A DNA stretch of 8,383 nucleotides from Anaerolineales bacterium. Lineage in GTDB: Bacteria; Chloroflexota; Anaerolineae; Promineifilales; Promineifilaceae. Both the position numbers and the translations under genes were made by a program. The notes under the pieces are model-generated. The model made no database searches and had not been told where the DNA came from. It saw nothing but the letters and a program-made list of their open reading frames with translations. The stretch's first letter is position 1. Every line of letters starts with the position of its first letter. Below, piece after piece: positions 1 through 7,112 of this stretch. The stretch covers positions 1 through 8,383 of the forward strand of contig JAGQGA010000211.1 in the NCBI GenBank assembly GCA_020432595.1. Direction: 5' to 3'.

Positions 1-1090
1 TGACAGGAAAGCAGAAGCAAATGGCCTGCCACACCTGGCGCAAATGATCCAGAATAAAGGCGGGGCGTAATTTGTCGGCAGCGTCGGGCAGGCCGTTTTC
101 GGTGATGTAGATGGGCTTGTTGTAGGGTAGGACGCTTTTGATGACGCGATAAAGACCGTAAGGGTAGATTTCGCTGTAGTTGCCATCACTGACAACGGTT
201 CCGGCCGGCCATTCGCGTTCAATCCAGTCAAAGCCAAGGCCGAGCTTGGTGTAGAAGCGGGTGTAATAGTTGATGCCGACAAAGTCGAAGCTGTTGGCAA
301 GGTGGGGAATGGTGCCACGACCAAAGGGGGAGGGTAAACGGCCGTTAACCATCGCCCCCATCCACGCCTTGTTAAACAGCCAATCAATTCGGCCGGCCCA
401 CCACCGCCCAACTATCCCACTCCCTGGCTTGGCCTCAAAAATCGGCATATTCTTGGCAATGCCCACCTCTGCCGCCGGATACGCTTCCTTTATAATGTGA
501 TAGGCGCGGGCATGACATGCCAACAGTCGCCCAAACGCCTCCCGCAGCCCATACCACCCCGGCCGCTGAGGAGGTGGAAAAGTGCCGTCCAGGTAGCGCA
601 TAAACAGGTAAACCATCGGCTCGTTAATCGTGATCCACTTGGGTACCAAATCCCCCAGCCGGTCTACCACCTTGCCCACATACCGGCCAAAATAATCCAG
701 CACAATCTCGCTGTTAAAATCACCCTTTTCCACCAGCCACAGCGGGTTGGAAAAGTGGTGGAGCGTGACCATTGGCTCAATCCCCCGGTCAACCATCCCC
801 TGCAAGATGGCGCGGTACCGTTCCAGGGCTGCTTCATCAAAAACGCTAGGCTCTGGCTCAATGCGGCTCCATTCTAGCGACAGCCGGTGGGCATTGGTGC
901 CTATTTCCGCCGCCGCGTCCAGGTCAGCTTCGGCATTGGCCCACCAATTGCTGGCTAACCCGGAGCGGTGGCCGTTGAGGATGGTGCGCGGCTGTGTTTC
1001 CCACGCCCACCAATCGCTGTTTGTATTATTGCCCTCGACCTGAAAAGCGGCCGTTGCCGTTCCCCAGCGAAAATCTGGGGGAAAAAGCAT
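1..1090 (-). CDS. GH1 family beta-glycosidase (beta-glucosidase-like), C-terminus outside window
   Basis: Retaining glycoside hydrolase of family 1, expected to fold as a TIM barrel and to release terminal beta-linked sugars (glucose, galactose or fucose) from oligosaccharides or glycosides. The minus-strand frame is open from the ATG at 1088-1090 to the window edge, giving 363 residues of a family that is usually 420-460 long. It begins with the typical N-terminus FPPDFRWGTATAAFQVEG. The acid/base glutamate is E157 in the TINEP motif and the nucleophile is E331 in the ITENG motif. RLSLEWSRIEP and LHHFSNPLW are also recognisable. The end visible here (HLRQVWQAI) is where the family normally enters the HWSLVDNFEW region, so only about 60-80 residues are missing. 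No secretion signal is seen, so a cytoplasmic enzyme is likely. No clear Shine-Dalgarno precedes the ATG; it is chosen because it gives the canonical family N-terminus. It is divergent from the V4R operon. Substrate cannot be decided from sequence. Confidence 0.95.
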   Translation of the reverse strand, partial: MLFPPDFRWGTATAAFQVEGNNTNSDWWAWETQPRTILNGHRSGLASNWWANAEADLDAAAEIGTNAHRLSLEWSRIEPEPSVFDEAALERYRAILQGMVDRGIEPMVTLHHFSNPLWLVEKGDFNSEIVLDYFGRYVGKVVDRLGDLVPKWITINEPMVYLFMRYLDGTFPPPQRPGWYGLREAFGRLLACHARAYHIIKEAYPAAEVGIAKNMPIFEAKPGSGIVGRWWAGRIDWLFNKAWMGAMVNGRLPSPFGRGTIPHLANSFDFVGINYYTRFYTKLGLGFDWIEREWPAGTVVSDGNYSEIYPYGLYRVIKSVLPYNKPIYITENGLPDAADKLRPAFILDHLRQVWQAICFCFPV

Positions 1091-1240
1091 TTTTGCTGTT
1101 GCCACCGTTGTCACCCAATTTCCAAATCATTAATTTTTGCCATACATACTAGCCTATGGTAATCTTTTTTCGTAAAGTACAGCACCTTCGACAAAGCATA
1201 GCAGATTTTTAGCAAAAAGGGTCTACTGGGGAGCAAATGC

Positions 1241-1271
1241 GTTTTGTTGAAACAAAACACGTTGTTATACT
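1241..1271 (+). promoter_or_regulatory. Putative sigma70-type promoter with overlapping dyad operator for the V4R/REC operon
   Basis: The hexamers TTGTTG (1244-1249) and TATACT (1266-1271) are separated by 16 nt and lie about 85 nt before the GTG at 1355. A perfect inverted repeat, GTTTTGTT-GA-AACAAAAC, occupies 1241-1258 and covers the -35 element, the usual place for a repressor site. The rest of the intergenic region (1091-1240) is AT-rich and shows no convincing promoter for the minus-strand glycosidase, no RNA gene and no ORF. The assignment rests on sequence pattern alone. Confidence 0.45.
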
Positions 1272-1343
1272 TTATTCCTTGTTATTCATACCCAATGTTT
1301 TAATGATGCAGAGGAGAAGGTCAACCAAACCATAAGGTGATTT

Positions 1344-1357
1344 GGGAGGAATCTGTG
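1344..1357 (+). promoter_or_regulatory. Ribosome binding site deciding the start of the V4R gene
   Basis: GGGAGGA at 1344-1350 sits upstream of the GTG at 1355-1357, with 5 nt between GGAGG and the start codon. The alternative in-frame GTG at 1337 has no well-spaced site, as GAGGAGAAGG at 1311-1320 is about 16 nt away. This favours 1355 as the start. Confidence 0.6.
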
Positions 1358-1990
1358 AGAGATTTAGTTCCGCTAAGTGGCTATTATTACCCTAACAAAA
1401 TGGGGCGCATTCTTTTGGTGGCGATGGAAGAAGTGATGGGGCGCAATGGCTTAAACGCCTTGCTCAACCTGACCAGTATGCAGCAATTCATTGACACATT
1501 ACCCCCTGACAACCTGGAGCGCGGGTTTGATTTTGCCAATATCTCCAACCTCAACCAAGGGCTGGATGAAATTTATGGGCCACGAGGCGGGCGTGGGTTA
1601 GCGTTGCGGGGTGGGCGGGCCATCTTTTCGCGTGGTCTCAAGCAGTTTGGCGCTTTGGCTGGCGTAGGTGACCTGGCCTTCAAAGTGCTGCCGCTGCAAA
1701 CCAAGCTAAGAATAGGCGTACCGGCCGTTGCCCGCATTTTTTCCCAATTTAGTGACCAAACCAGCCGTGCCAAGGAGTTTGATGACCACTTCATGTATTA
1801 TATTGACCGTTGCTCGATGTGCTGGGGGCGACATGCAGACCGCCCCACCTGCTTTATTGCCGTGGGCATTTTGCAGGAAACGTTGCGTTGGGTAAGCGGT
1901 GGGCTAGAGTTCCGCGTAGATGAGATAGAATGTATTAGCATGGGGGCTAAGAGTTGTGTCTTCAAGATCGACAAGGAACCTATCAAATAG
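1355..1990 (+). CDS. V4R (4-vinyl reductase / hydrocarbon-binding) domain protein
   Basis: A 211-residue protein (217 if started at the upstream GTG 1337) with a C-terminal V4R domain. This small-molecule-binding fold is shared with the BchJ-type proteins and the effector domain of XylR/DmpR regulators. Visible marks are the segment GPRGGRGLALRGGRAIF, which is typical upstream of V4R, and the closing signature GGLEFRVDEIECISMGAKSCVFKI. Cysteines 153, 156, 166, 193 and 201 (from GTG 1355) match the cysteine-rich layout of the family, in which several cysteines are candidate metal or ligand contacts. There are no membrane segments or signal peptide, so it is cytoplasmic. It lies 16 nt upstream of a response regulator, which suggests co-transcription and a ligand-sensing role feeding that regulator; this is inference. 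The V4R assignment is firm. The ligand is unknown, and a role in chlorophyll synthesis is not supported by anything nearby. Confidence 0.88.
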   Translation: MRDLVPLSGYYYPNKMGRILLVAMEEVMGRNGLNALLNLTSMQQFIDTLPPDNLERGFDFANISNLNQGLDEIYGPRGGRGLALRGGRAIFSRGLKQFGALAGVGDLAFKVLPLQTKLRIGVPAVARIFSQFSDQTSRAKEFDDHFMYYIDRCSMCWGRHADRPTCFIAVGILQETLRWVSGGLEFRVDEIECISMGAKSCVFKIDKEPIK

Positions 1991-2006
1991 GTCACCGAGG
2001 TAACGT

Positions 2007-2870
2007 GTGGTTGACGAAAAGAAAAAACAAACCATTTTTATCGTAGAGGATGACGTTGACCTTTGCGAAATGCTAACGGCGTATTTTCGCGTGCAGGGCT
2101 ATGATGTGAAAAACGCGAACCGAGGGGAGGATGCTGTCACAGCGATTCAAGAAGTGCTGCCTGACCTGGCTGTGCTAGACATTCGCTTGCCTGATATAGA
2201 TGGTTTTGAAGTGTGCCGTAAAATGCGTGAAGGGCGACGTACGCAAAATATCCCCGTTATTTTTCTGACTGAGAAGCGTGAACAAACGGATATTTATGGT
2301 GGGTTGCAGCTTGGTGCTGTGGATTACATTACGAAGCCGTTTGATATTCAGGAACTGCGGCTGCGCGTTCGCAATGCCCTGAAACGCACCCAGTTGACCA
2401 ATCAATTTAACCCCGTCACCACCTTGCCCGAAGGCTCTATTGTGAGTGAGCAGCTAGACAAGCTGTTGGGGCAACCTGATTGGGGGGTGGTCTATATCCA
2501 AATGGGTGGGCTGACCGCGTTTCGTGACAAATACGGTTTTGTGGCGGCGGATGATGTGACACGGGCGGTGTCGGTGATGATTGGCAATGCGCTGAAAGAT
2601 GCGGGCAGCCCGGATGATTTTATCGGCCACACCAATAGCCATGATTATGTGATTTTGACGACGGCCGGCCGACAAAAACGGTTGGCAGATCGGTGTCGAA
2701 TGCGCTTGCAGCCATCTATCCAATACTTTTACCCGGCCTTGGATCGGAACCGGGTCAAACTGCTGCCGGAAGCGGAGCGGCTTTCCATTCAAGTGTCGAG
2801 TATGTCGGCGGCGGACAACAACCCCAGTGAGGTGAGGGCGCTCATTCGGACGATTCCGGGGTGGGATTAG
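2007..2870 (+). CDS. Response regulator: REC receiver domain plus degenerate GGDEF-like domain
   Basis: A 287-aa cytoplasmic signalling protein. Residues ~8-125 form a complete receiver domain: acidic pocket E14/D15/D16, phospho-acceptor D58 in VLDIRLPD, switch residue T88 and K110 in the ITKP motif. Residues ~134-287 resemble a diguanylate cyclase domain by layout: NPVTTLPE replaces the usual DPLTGLPN start, and KYGFVAADDV matches the GHxxGD region. The catalytic GGDEF loop reads NSHDY (210-214), so c-di-GMP synthesis is unlikely and the domain is probably a protein-interaction or nucleotide-sensing relic. There is no DNA-binding domain. The GTG start at 2007 follows GAGG at 1997-2000. No histidine kinase is in the window, so the phosphate donor is elsewhere. 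The gene forms a two-gene unit with the V4R gene upstream and is followed by a strong terminator. The REC assignment is very firm; the degenerate GGDEF assignment is good. Confidence 0.92.
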   Translation: MVDEKKKQTIFIVEDDVDLCEMLTAYFRVQGYDVKNANRGEDAVTAIQEVLPDLAVLDIRLPDIDGFEVCRKMREGRRTQNIPVIFLTEKREQTDIYGGLQLGAVDYITKPFDIQELRLRVRNALKRTQLTNQFNPVTTLPEGSIVSEQLDKLLGQPDWGVVYIQMGGLTAFRDKYGFVAADDVTRAVSVMIGNALKDAGSPDDFIGHTNSHDYVILTTAGRQKRLADRCRMRLQPSIQYFYPALDRNRVKLLPEAERLSIQVSSMSAADNNPSEVRALIRTIPGWD

Positions 2871-2887
2871 CCCCACAATGGACGAGA

Positions 2888-2913
2888 AGGGCTAGCAATA
2901 GCCCTCTTTTTTT
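2888..2913 (+). terminator. Intrinsic (rho-independent) terminator after the V4R/REC operon
   Basis: A perfect 7-bp stem, AGGGCTA (2888-2894) with TAGCCCT (2899-2905), is closed by a GCAA tetraloop and followed by C and seven T (2907-2913). It starts 18 nt after the response regulator stop. It ends only 4 nt before the ATG at 2918 of the next gene, which makes it unusual: the downstream gene needs read-through or its own very close promoter. Confidence 0.85.
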
Positions 2914-2917
2914 GCGT

Positions 2918-5900
2918 ATGAAGCGATTGGGCAATTACAAAAATGACCTTTTGATGATGGCGGTTTATCTGGTGCTACCGCTGCTGCTGTTTGGCAACGT
3001 GACGCTGGGAAACAAAACGATGCTGCCGGCCGACAACCTGTTTCAATGGGAACCATGGACGGCCGTTTCTGCCCAATTTAACCTGCCTTTGTCGCCCGAC
3101 GGCCGGCCCATCCCGCAAAACCCACTCATCGGTGACCTCATCATCCAAAACTACGTCTGGAAACAATTCGTCAACGATAGCCTCCGCGACGGCCAACTCC
3201 CCCTGTGGGCACCCAATCTCTTTGCCGGGGTTCCCTTTTTAGCCACCGGCCAGCACGCCGCCCTCTACCCCTTTTCCATCTTCTTTCTCATTTTGCCCCT
3301 CACCAAAGCGTATGGCTGGTACACCGTCAGCCAAATTTGGCTGGCCGGGGCGTTGGCCTACGTCTTTGGCCGCGTGTTGGGGATGAAGCGACCCAGCGCG
3401 GCGCTGATGGGGCTGGCGTATCAGGGCAGCGGCTTTTTATTGGTCAGCGCCGCCGTCTTTCCCATGATCATTGGCGCGGTGGCGTGGCTGCCGCTGCTGT
3501 TGGCCTGCCTTGAGCAACTGGTGCGGCGGCGCGGGCAGCCGCTCATTTGGGCGGTCATCGGTGCCATTGCTCTCGGCTGCCAAATCTTGGCCGGGCACGC
3601 CGAATTTACCTACTATACCCTGCTGATTATGGCACTTTACGTTGGCTGGCGGCTCGTTAGCGAACTGTTTTGGTCAGATGAACCACTGGTTGGCAATCGG
3701 TGGCGACTGCGGCTGCTTAACCCTGCTGGCTGGCTGGCTGGCATGGTGCTAGTTGGCCTGATGCTGGGAGCCATCCAGTTTATCCCTCTGTTTGAAGTCG
3801 GCCAAACCAACTTCCGCGAAGGTTCCAGCACCTATGAGGAAGTGATTGGTTATGCCTTCCCCAAGCGGCGCATCTTGACGCTGGCACTGCCCAACTTCTT
3901 CGGCAACCCGGCACACCACAGCTATGTGGATGTGTTTAGCGGCCAGCGCGAACCGTTTGTGACCAACGTGGCGGGCAATGTCAACCCGTGGGGGGCGTAT
4001 AGCAGCAGTTGGGGGATTAAAAACTATGTCGAGGGGGGCATTTACCTGGGCATTGTGCCGCTGGTGTTGGCGTTGCTGGCAGGCTGGGCACTGTTTCGCC
4101 CCGGCATGGATCGCGCTCGCCGCAGCCAAACGCTGTTTTTAAGTGGCCTCAGCCTGCTATCGCTTTCCTTCATCTTTGGCACGCCGCTTTATGCTATTTT
4201 GTATTACGGTCTCCCCTTTATCAACCAGCTCCACACTCCGTTCCGCTGGGTTTTCCCGCTGTCGCTGTGCGTGGCGGTATTGGCGGGTTTTGGGGGGGAT
4301 TATTTGATTCAGCAGCGTGGGGAGTGGGGCGTAGGGTGTGCGGCTCCCCACTCCCTACACCCCACTCCCCACGCCCTACTTCTCCTACGCGCCAAACCGT
4401 CAGTTATTGCCTTCCTCGCCGCCCTCCTCGTTTGGGGCGGGGTGGCGGCTTTGCTGGGGTTGGCGGGGTCGTGGGTTATTTACGGCCGTTTACAACCTCT
4501 CGTTGAGCGTGTTCTCCTCAGCATGGCACTAGCCGCCGATGCCTTTCCCAATGCCCAGGCGTTTTACAGCTACCTGTTTCCCCAATTTTTGCAGTTAGGT
4601 GTAATGCTGGTCGGGTCGGGGGTGGTGTTGCGATTGAGCCAGGGAAAAAACGGCCGTTTTTTCCCCCACCTCGCCGCCATCCTCCTCATCCTCGACCTCT
4701 TCCTCGTCAATCGCGGCTTCCACGCCGCCGTTGACCCCGCCCTGCTGGCCTATGAACCGCCGCTGGTGCATTGGCTGCGGCAGCAGCCAGGATCGTGGCG
4801 GCTTACTACCTTCGATTCGCAGGGGCAAAAACCGCTCAACGCCAACGCCGGTTGGCTGTTGGGGTTTGAAGACGTGCGCGGCTACGACTCCATCATCCCC
4901 AAACAGTTTACCAACTACATGGCCGCCATTGAGCCGCAAAACGAACTTCCTTTCAACCGCATTCAGCCCATTGCCAACTGGCAATCGCTCAACTCGCCGC
5001 TGCTCGATGTGCTGAACGTCAAATATATCATCAGTCAGGAAGCGGTTGATCTGCCCAAGCTGCAGCAGGTGTGGCAGGAAGGCAACCTGCGCGTCTACGA
5101 AAACCTGGCCGTCGCTCCCCGCGCCTACACGCTGCCACAAACACAAACGGCCGTTGTTCCCGATGCGTTAGTGGCGATGACGACCCAATATGACCCGCGC
5201 AACTTTGTTGTTGTGGAGACTGGAGAGTGGGGCGAAGCGCATAACTCCCCACTCCCTACACCCAACTCCCCACTTCTCTATACCCCCGCCACCATCACCA
5301 GCTACCGCAACATTGAAGTGTGGGTAGATACGGCCGTTAACGAACCCTCCTGGCTCATTCTCAACGACAGCTATGCACCGGGGTGGAAAGCCTTTTTACG
5401 GCCGTTTGGCGGCGAAGAAGCCGATGAGCGCGAAGTCGAAATTGTGCGCGTCAACGGCAACTTTCGCGGGGTCATCATCGGCCCCGGCCAATGGACAGTG
5501 CGCTATCGCTACAGCCCGCGCAGCTTCCAGCTTGGCGGTCTCATCAGCTTCATGGGGGTGATTGTCATCGCCTTTGGCCTCATCGTCGGCGGCTGGCGGC
5601 GGTATGTTCGCAGCGACAGCCAGCTTTCCGCCACCCATAGCGTCATCAAAAACAGCGGCGCACCCATGCTGCTCAACCTGTTCAACAAGCTGATTGATTT
5701 CGCCTTTGCCGCCTTCTACTTGCGGCTGCTTGGCCCCGCCGATGCTGGCAGCTACAGCTTTGCCATCGCCACCGCCATCATCTTTGAAATCCTCTCCAAC
5801 TTCGGCCTCAACATCCTCATCGTCCGCGACGTAGCCCAGGCCAAAGATCGCGCCAGCAGCTACCTGCTTAATACAACGGTTCTACGACTCTTTACTAGCA

Positions 5901-7102
5901 GCGTGGCTTTGCTTCCAGTCATTGTCTTTGTGGTTGGCTCCCGTTTTTTTGCCAACCCCATCAGCAACGCTGAACTGCTGGCACTGGCCTTCATCATCAT
6001 TGGAATGCTCTTTTCCGGCATGTCGCAGGGGGTGACGGGGCTGTTTTATGTCTTTGAACAGGCGGAAATCCCGGCGGCCATGACCACCGTCACCACGCTG
6101 CTCAAGGTCGGGTTTGGGGTGCTGGTGCTGCTGCTGGGGTATGGCTTTGTTGGATTAGCGGCCGTTTCCATCATCGTTAACCTCATCACCCTGGCGGTGC
6201 TGGGGCGGCTGGCCTTTGCCCGTTTCCCCCTGCCCGGCCCCTGGCAACTGGATTGGCCGCTCCAGCGTCAAATGGTGGGCAAAGGGTTTCCGCTGATGCT
6301 CATCCACCTGCTGCAAACCGTTTTTATCTCGGTAGACGTGGTGATCCTGCGCTTTATCAACGGCTCCGAAGTGGTGGGTTGGTACAACAGCGCCTACAAA
6401 TGGTTCAACGCCCTGCAAATTGTCCCCTCCTTTTTCACCCTTGCCCTGTTCCCTATCATCTCCCGCGCCATTCACGACAACATGGCAACGGCACAGCGCA
6501 TGTACCGGCTGTCGCTCAAGCTCATGCTGCTGCTGGCACTGCCGATTGCCACCGCCACTCATTTTCTGGCTTATGAACTGGTGGGTTTGCTGGCAGGAGA
6601 TCGATTTTTGCCGCACGGGGCGGTAGCCCTGCAAATTATCATGTGGTCTATTCCCATTGGCTGGCTCAACAGCGTCACCAATTATGTACTCATTGCCCTG
6701 GGGCTGGAGCGAATGCAGCCGCGAGCGTTTACGCTGGCAGTGGGGTTCAACATTGTCACCAACCTCCTCTTCATCCCCCGCGTGGCAAATGGCTATCCGG
6801 CAGCGGCGGTGACAACGGTGCTGTCGGAACTGGTGCTGCTGGCGGTGTTTGATTATTATTTGCGGCAGCGTATGGCGGGGCTAAATTGGCTGTCGTTTTT
6901 GGCGCGGCCGCTGGCAGCAACGGCCGTTATGTTCCTCACCATGTGGGCTGCCAGCCAGCTACACGTCCTGCTTGCCGCCCTGCTTGGCCCCGTCGCCTAT
7001 CTGCTCGCCCTCTGGCTGTTGCGCGTCGTCGGTGACGAAGAACGGGACATTTTGCGCTCCATTCTGCCCGCCCGCCTCGCTACCCGCCTCAAATTTGCGT
7101 AG
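2918..7102 (+). CDS. Fusion protein: YfhO-like GT-C membrane glycosyltransferase + MOP/Wzx-like polysaccharide flippase
   Basis: A 1394-residue integral membrane protein with two complete modules. The N-terminal half (~1-895) is YfhO-like: an initial membrane segment (11-27), PADNLFQWEPW (37-47), GDLIIQNY (72-79), then the family hallmark DGQLPLWAPNLFAGVPFLATGQ (91-112), many further hydrophobic helices, and a C-terminal extracytoplasmic domain with WLILNDSYAPGWKAFL. YfhO relatives transfer sugars from undecaprenyl-phosphate donors to surface polymers. The C-terminal half (~900-1394) begins VIKNSGAPMLLNLFNKLIDFAFAAFYLRLLGPADAG, a classic MOP flippase first helix, and continues with about a dozen hydrophobic segments, the length of a whole Wzx. 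The frame is open throughout, without stop or compensating shift. Two repeat-derived inserts lie at 468-489 and 769-787, both in loops. The start is uncertain: GTG 2861 is possible but would put the terminator inside the gene, and ATG 2918 has no Shine-Dalgarno. A missed stop at the junction near 5590-5650 cannot be excluded but no remnant start region is obvious. Confidence 0.87.
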   Translation: MKRLGNYKNDLLMMAVYLVLPLLLFGNVTLGNKTMLPADNLFQWEPWTAVSAQFNLPLSPDGRPIPQNPLIGDLIIQNYVWKQFVNDSLRDGQLPLWAPNLFAGVPFLATGQHAALYPFSIFFLILPLTKAYGWYTVSQIWLAGALAYVFGRVLGMKRPSAALMGLAYQGSGFLLVSAAVFPMIIGAVAWLPLLLACLEQLVRRRGQPLIWAVIGAIALGCQILAGHAEFTYYTLLIMALYVGWRLVSELFWSDEPLVGNRWRLRLLNPAGWLAGMVLVGLMLGAIQFIPLFEVGQTNFREGSSTYEEVIGYAFPKRRILTLALPNFFGNPAHHSYVDVFSGQREPFVTNVAGNVNPWGAYSSSWGIKNYVEGGIYLGIVPLVLALLAGWALFRPGMDRARRSQTLFLSGLSLLSLSFIFGTPLYAILYYGLPFINQLHTPFRWVFPLSLCVAVLAGFGGDYLIQQRGEWGVGCAAPHSLHPTPHALLLLRAKPSVIAFLAALLVWGGVAALLGLAGSWVIYGRLQPLVERVLLSMALAADAFPNAQAFYSYLFPQFLQLGVMLVGSGVVLRLSQGKNGRFFPHLAAILLILDLFLVNRGFHAAVDPALLAYEPPLVHWLRQQPGSWRLTTFDSQGQKPLNANAGWLLGFEDVRGYDSIIPKQFTNYMAAIEPQNELPFNRIQPIANWQSLNSPLLDVLNVKYIISQEAVDLPKLQQVWQEGNLRVYENLAVAPRAYTLPQTQTAVVPDALVAMTTQYDPRNFVVVETGEWGEAHNSPLPTPNSPLLYTPATITSYRNIEVWVDTAVNEPSWLILNDSYAPGWKAFLRPFGGEEADEREVEIVRVNGNFRGVIIGPGQWTVRYRYSPRSFQLGGLISFMGVIVIAFGLIVGGWRRYVRSDSQLSATHSVIKNSGAPMLLNLFNKLIDFAFAAFYLRLLGPADAGSYSFAIATAIIFEILSNFGLNILIVRDVAQAKDRASSYLLNTTVLRLFTSSVALLPVIVFVVGSRFFANPISNAELLALAFIIIGMLFSGMSQGVTGLFYVFEQAEIPAAMTTVTTLLKVGFGVLVLLLGYGFVGLAAVSIIVNLITLAVLGRLAFARFPLPGPWQLDWPLQRQMVGKGFPLMLIHLLQTVFISVDVVILRFINGSEVVGWYNSAYKWFNALQIVPSFFTLALFPIISRAIHDNMATAQRMYRLSLKLMLLLALPIATATHFLAYELVGLLAGDRFLPHGAVALQIIMWSIPIGWLNSVTNYVLIALGLERMQPRAFTLAVGFNIVTNLLFIPRVANGYPAAAVTTVLSELVLLAVFDYYLRQRMAGLNWLSFLARPLAATAVMFLTMWAASQLHVLLAALLGPVAYLLALWLLRVVGDEERDILRSILPARLATRLKFA
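4317..4385. repeat. Heptad-repeat hairpin element, copy 1, in frame inside the YfhO half
   Basis: Two blocks of 7-nt units face each other. GTGGGGA, GTGGGGC and GTAGGGT (4317-4337) are followed by CTCCCCA, CTCCCTA, CACCCCA, CTCCCCA and CGCCCTA (4344-4378). The arms 4317-4339 and 4357-4379 are complementary at 19 of 23 positions. It encodes the low-complexity stretch GEWGVGCAAPHSLHPTPHAL between two membrane helices, where the family has only a loop. Confidence 0.8.
4642..4665. repeat. Perfect 24-nt palindrome centred on CGGCCG
   Basis: GGGAAAAAACGG at 4642-4653 is exactly mirrored by CCGTTTTTTCCC at 4654-4665, with no spacer. It lies inside coding sequence (residues ~575-583, GKNGRFFP) and contains one of the iterated CGGCCGTT octamers. 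The A- and T-tracts flanking the core could form a short hairpin in RNA, or a protein-binding site in DNA. Confidence 0.7.
5223..5278. repeat. Heptad-repeat hairpin element, copy 2, in frame inside the YfhO half
   Basis: The units ACTCCCC, ACTCCCT, ACACCCA, ACTCCCC and ACTTCTC run from 5244 to 5278. They are preceded by the inverted piece GAGAGTGGGG (5223-5232), which pairs with CCCCACTTCTC near the end apart from one bulged base. The element is clearly the same as the one at 4317-4385: both start with codons for GEWG and end in ACTTCTC. The repeat block is read in a different codon phase, giving SPLPTPNSPLL. It sits in a loop of the extracytoplasmic domain just before the conserved PGW region. 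Confidence 0.8.
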
Positions 7103-7112
7103 CCAAACAAGC

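Noticed and set aside
1..30. The glycosidase C-terminal residues AICFCFPV look unlike the common AIQDGVDVRGY of GH1, suggesting a frameshift.
   Set aside because: A subset of GH1 enzymes has a hydrophobic F-x-(F/Y/W)-P-V segment here before HWSLVDNFEW, and the frame is otherwise perfect to the window edge.
497..1043. Plus-strand open frames across the glycosidase region, such as 497-877 and 747-1043.
   Set aside because: They are antisense shadows of a GH1 gene with clear motifs, and their products are low-complexity without recognisable domains.
1061..1080. Hairpin CCCCAG / CTGGGG near the start codon of the glycosidase gene, a possible translational switch.
   Set aside because: These bases encode the conserved FPPDFRWG residues, so the complementarity is probably a coincidence of codons; no ligand-binding structure surrounds it.
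1091..1336. tRNA or small structured RNA in the divergent intergenic region.
   Set aside because: No cloverleaf, riboswitch-like or other conserved structure could be drawn; only the promoter-associated dyad stands out.
2861..2917. N-terminal extension of the fusion protein from GTG 2861 (19 residues).
   Set aside because: It is polar, unlike family N-termini, and would place a strong terminator hairpin inside the coding region; ATG 2918 is preferred, though not proven.
4595..5146. A 183-aa minus-strand open frame inside the fusion gene.
   Set aside because: It is opposite the well-supported YfhO frame; its composition is that of an antisense GC-rich shadow and no start signal is visible.
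4317..5278. Possible CRISPR-like array from repeated C-rich units.
   Set aside because: The units are 7 nt, contiguous, without spacers, and lie in frame within a gene.
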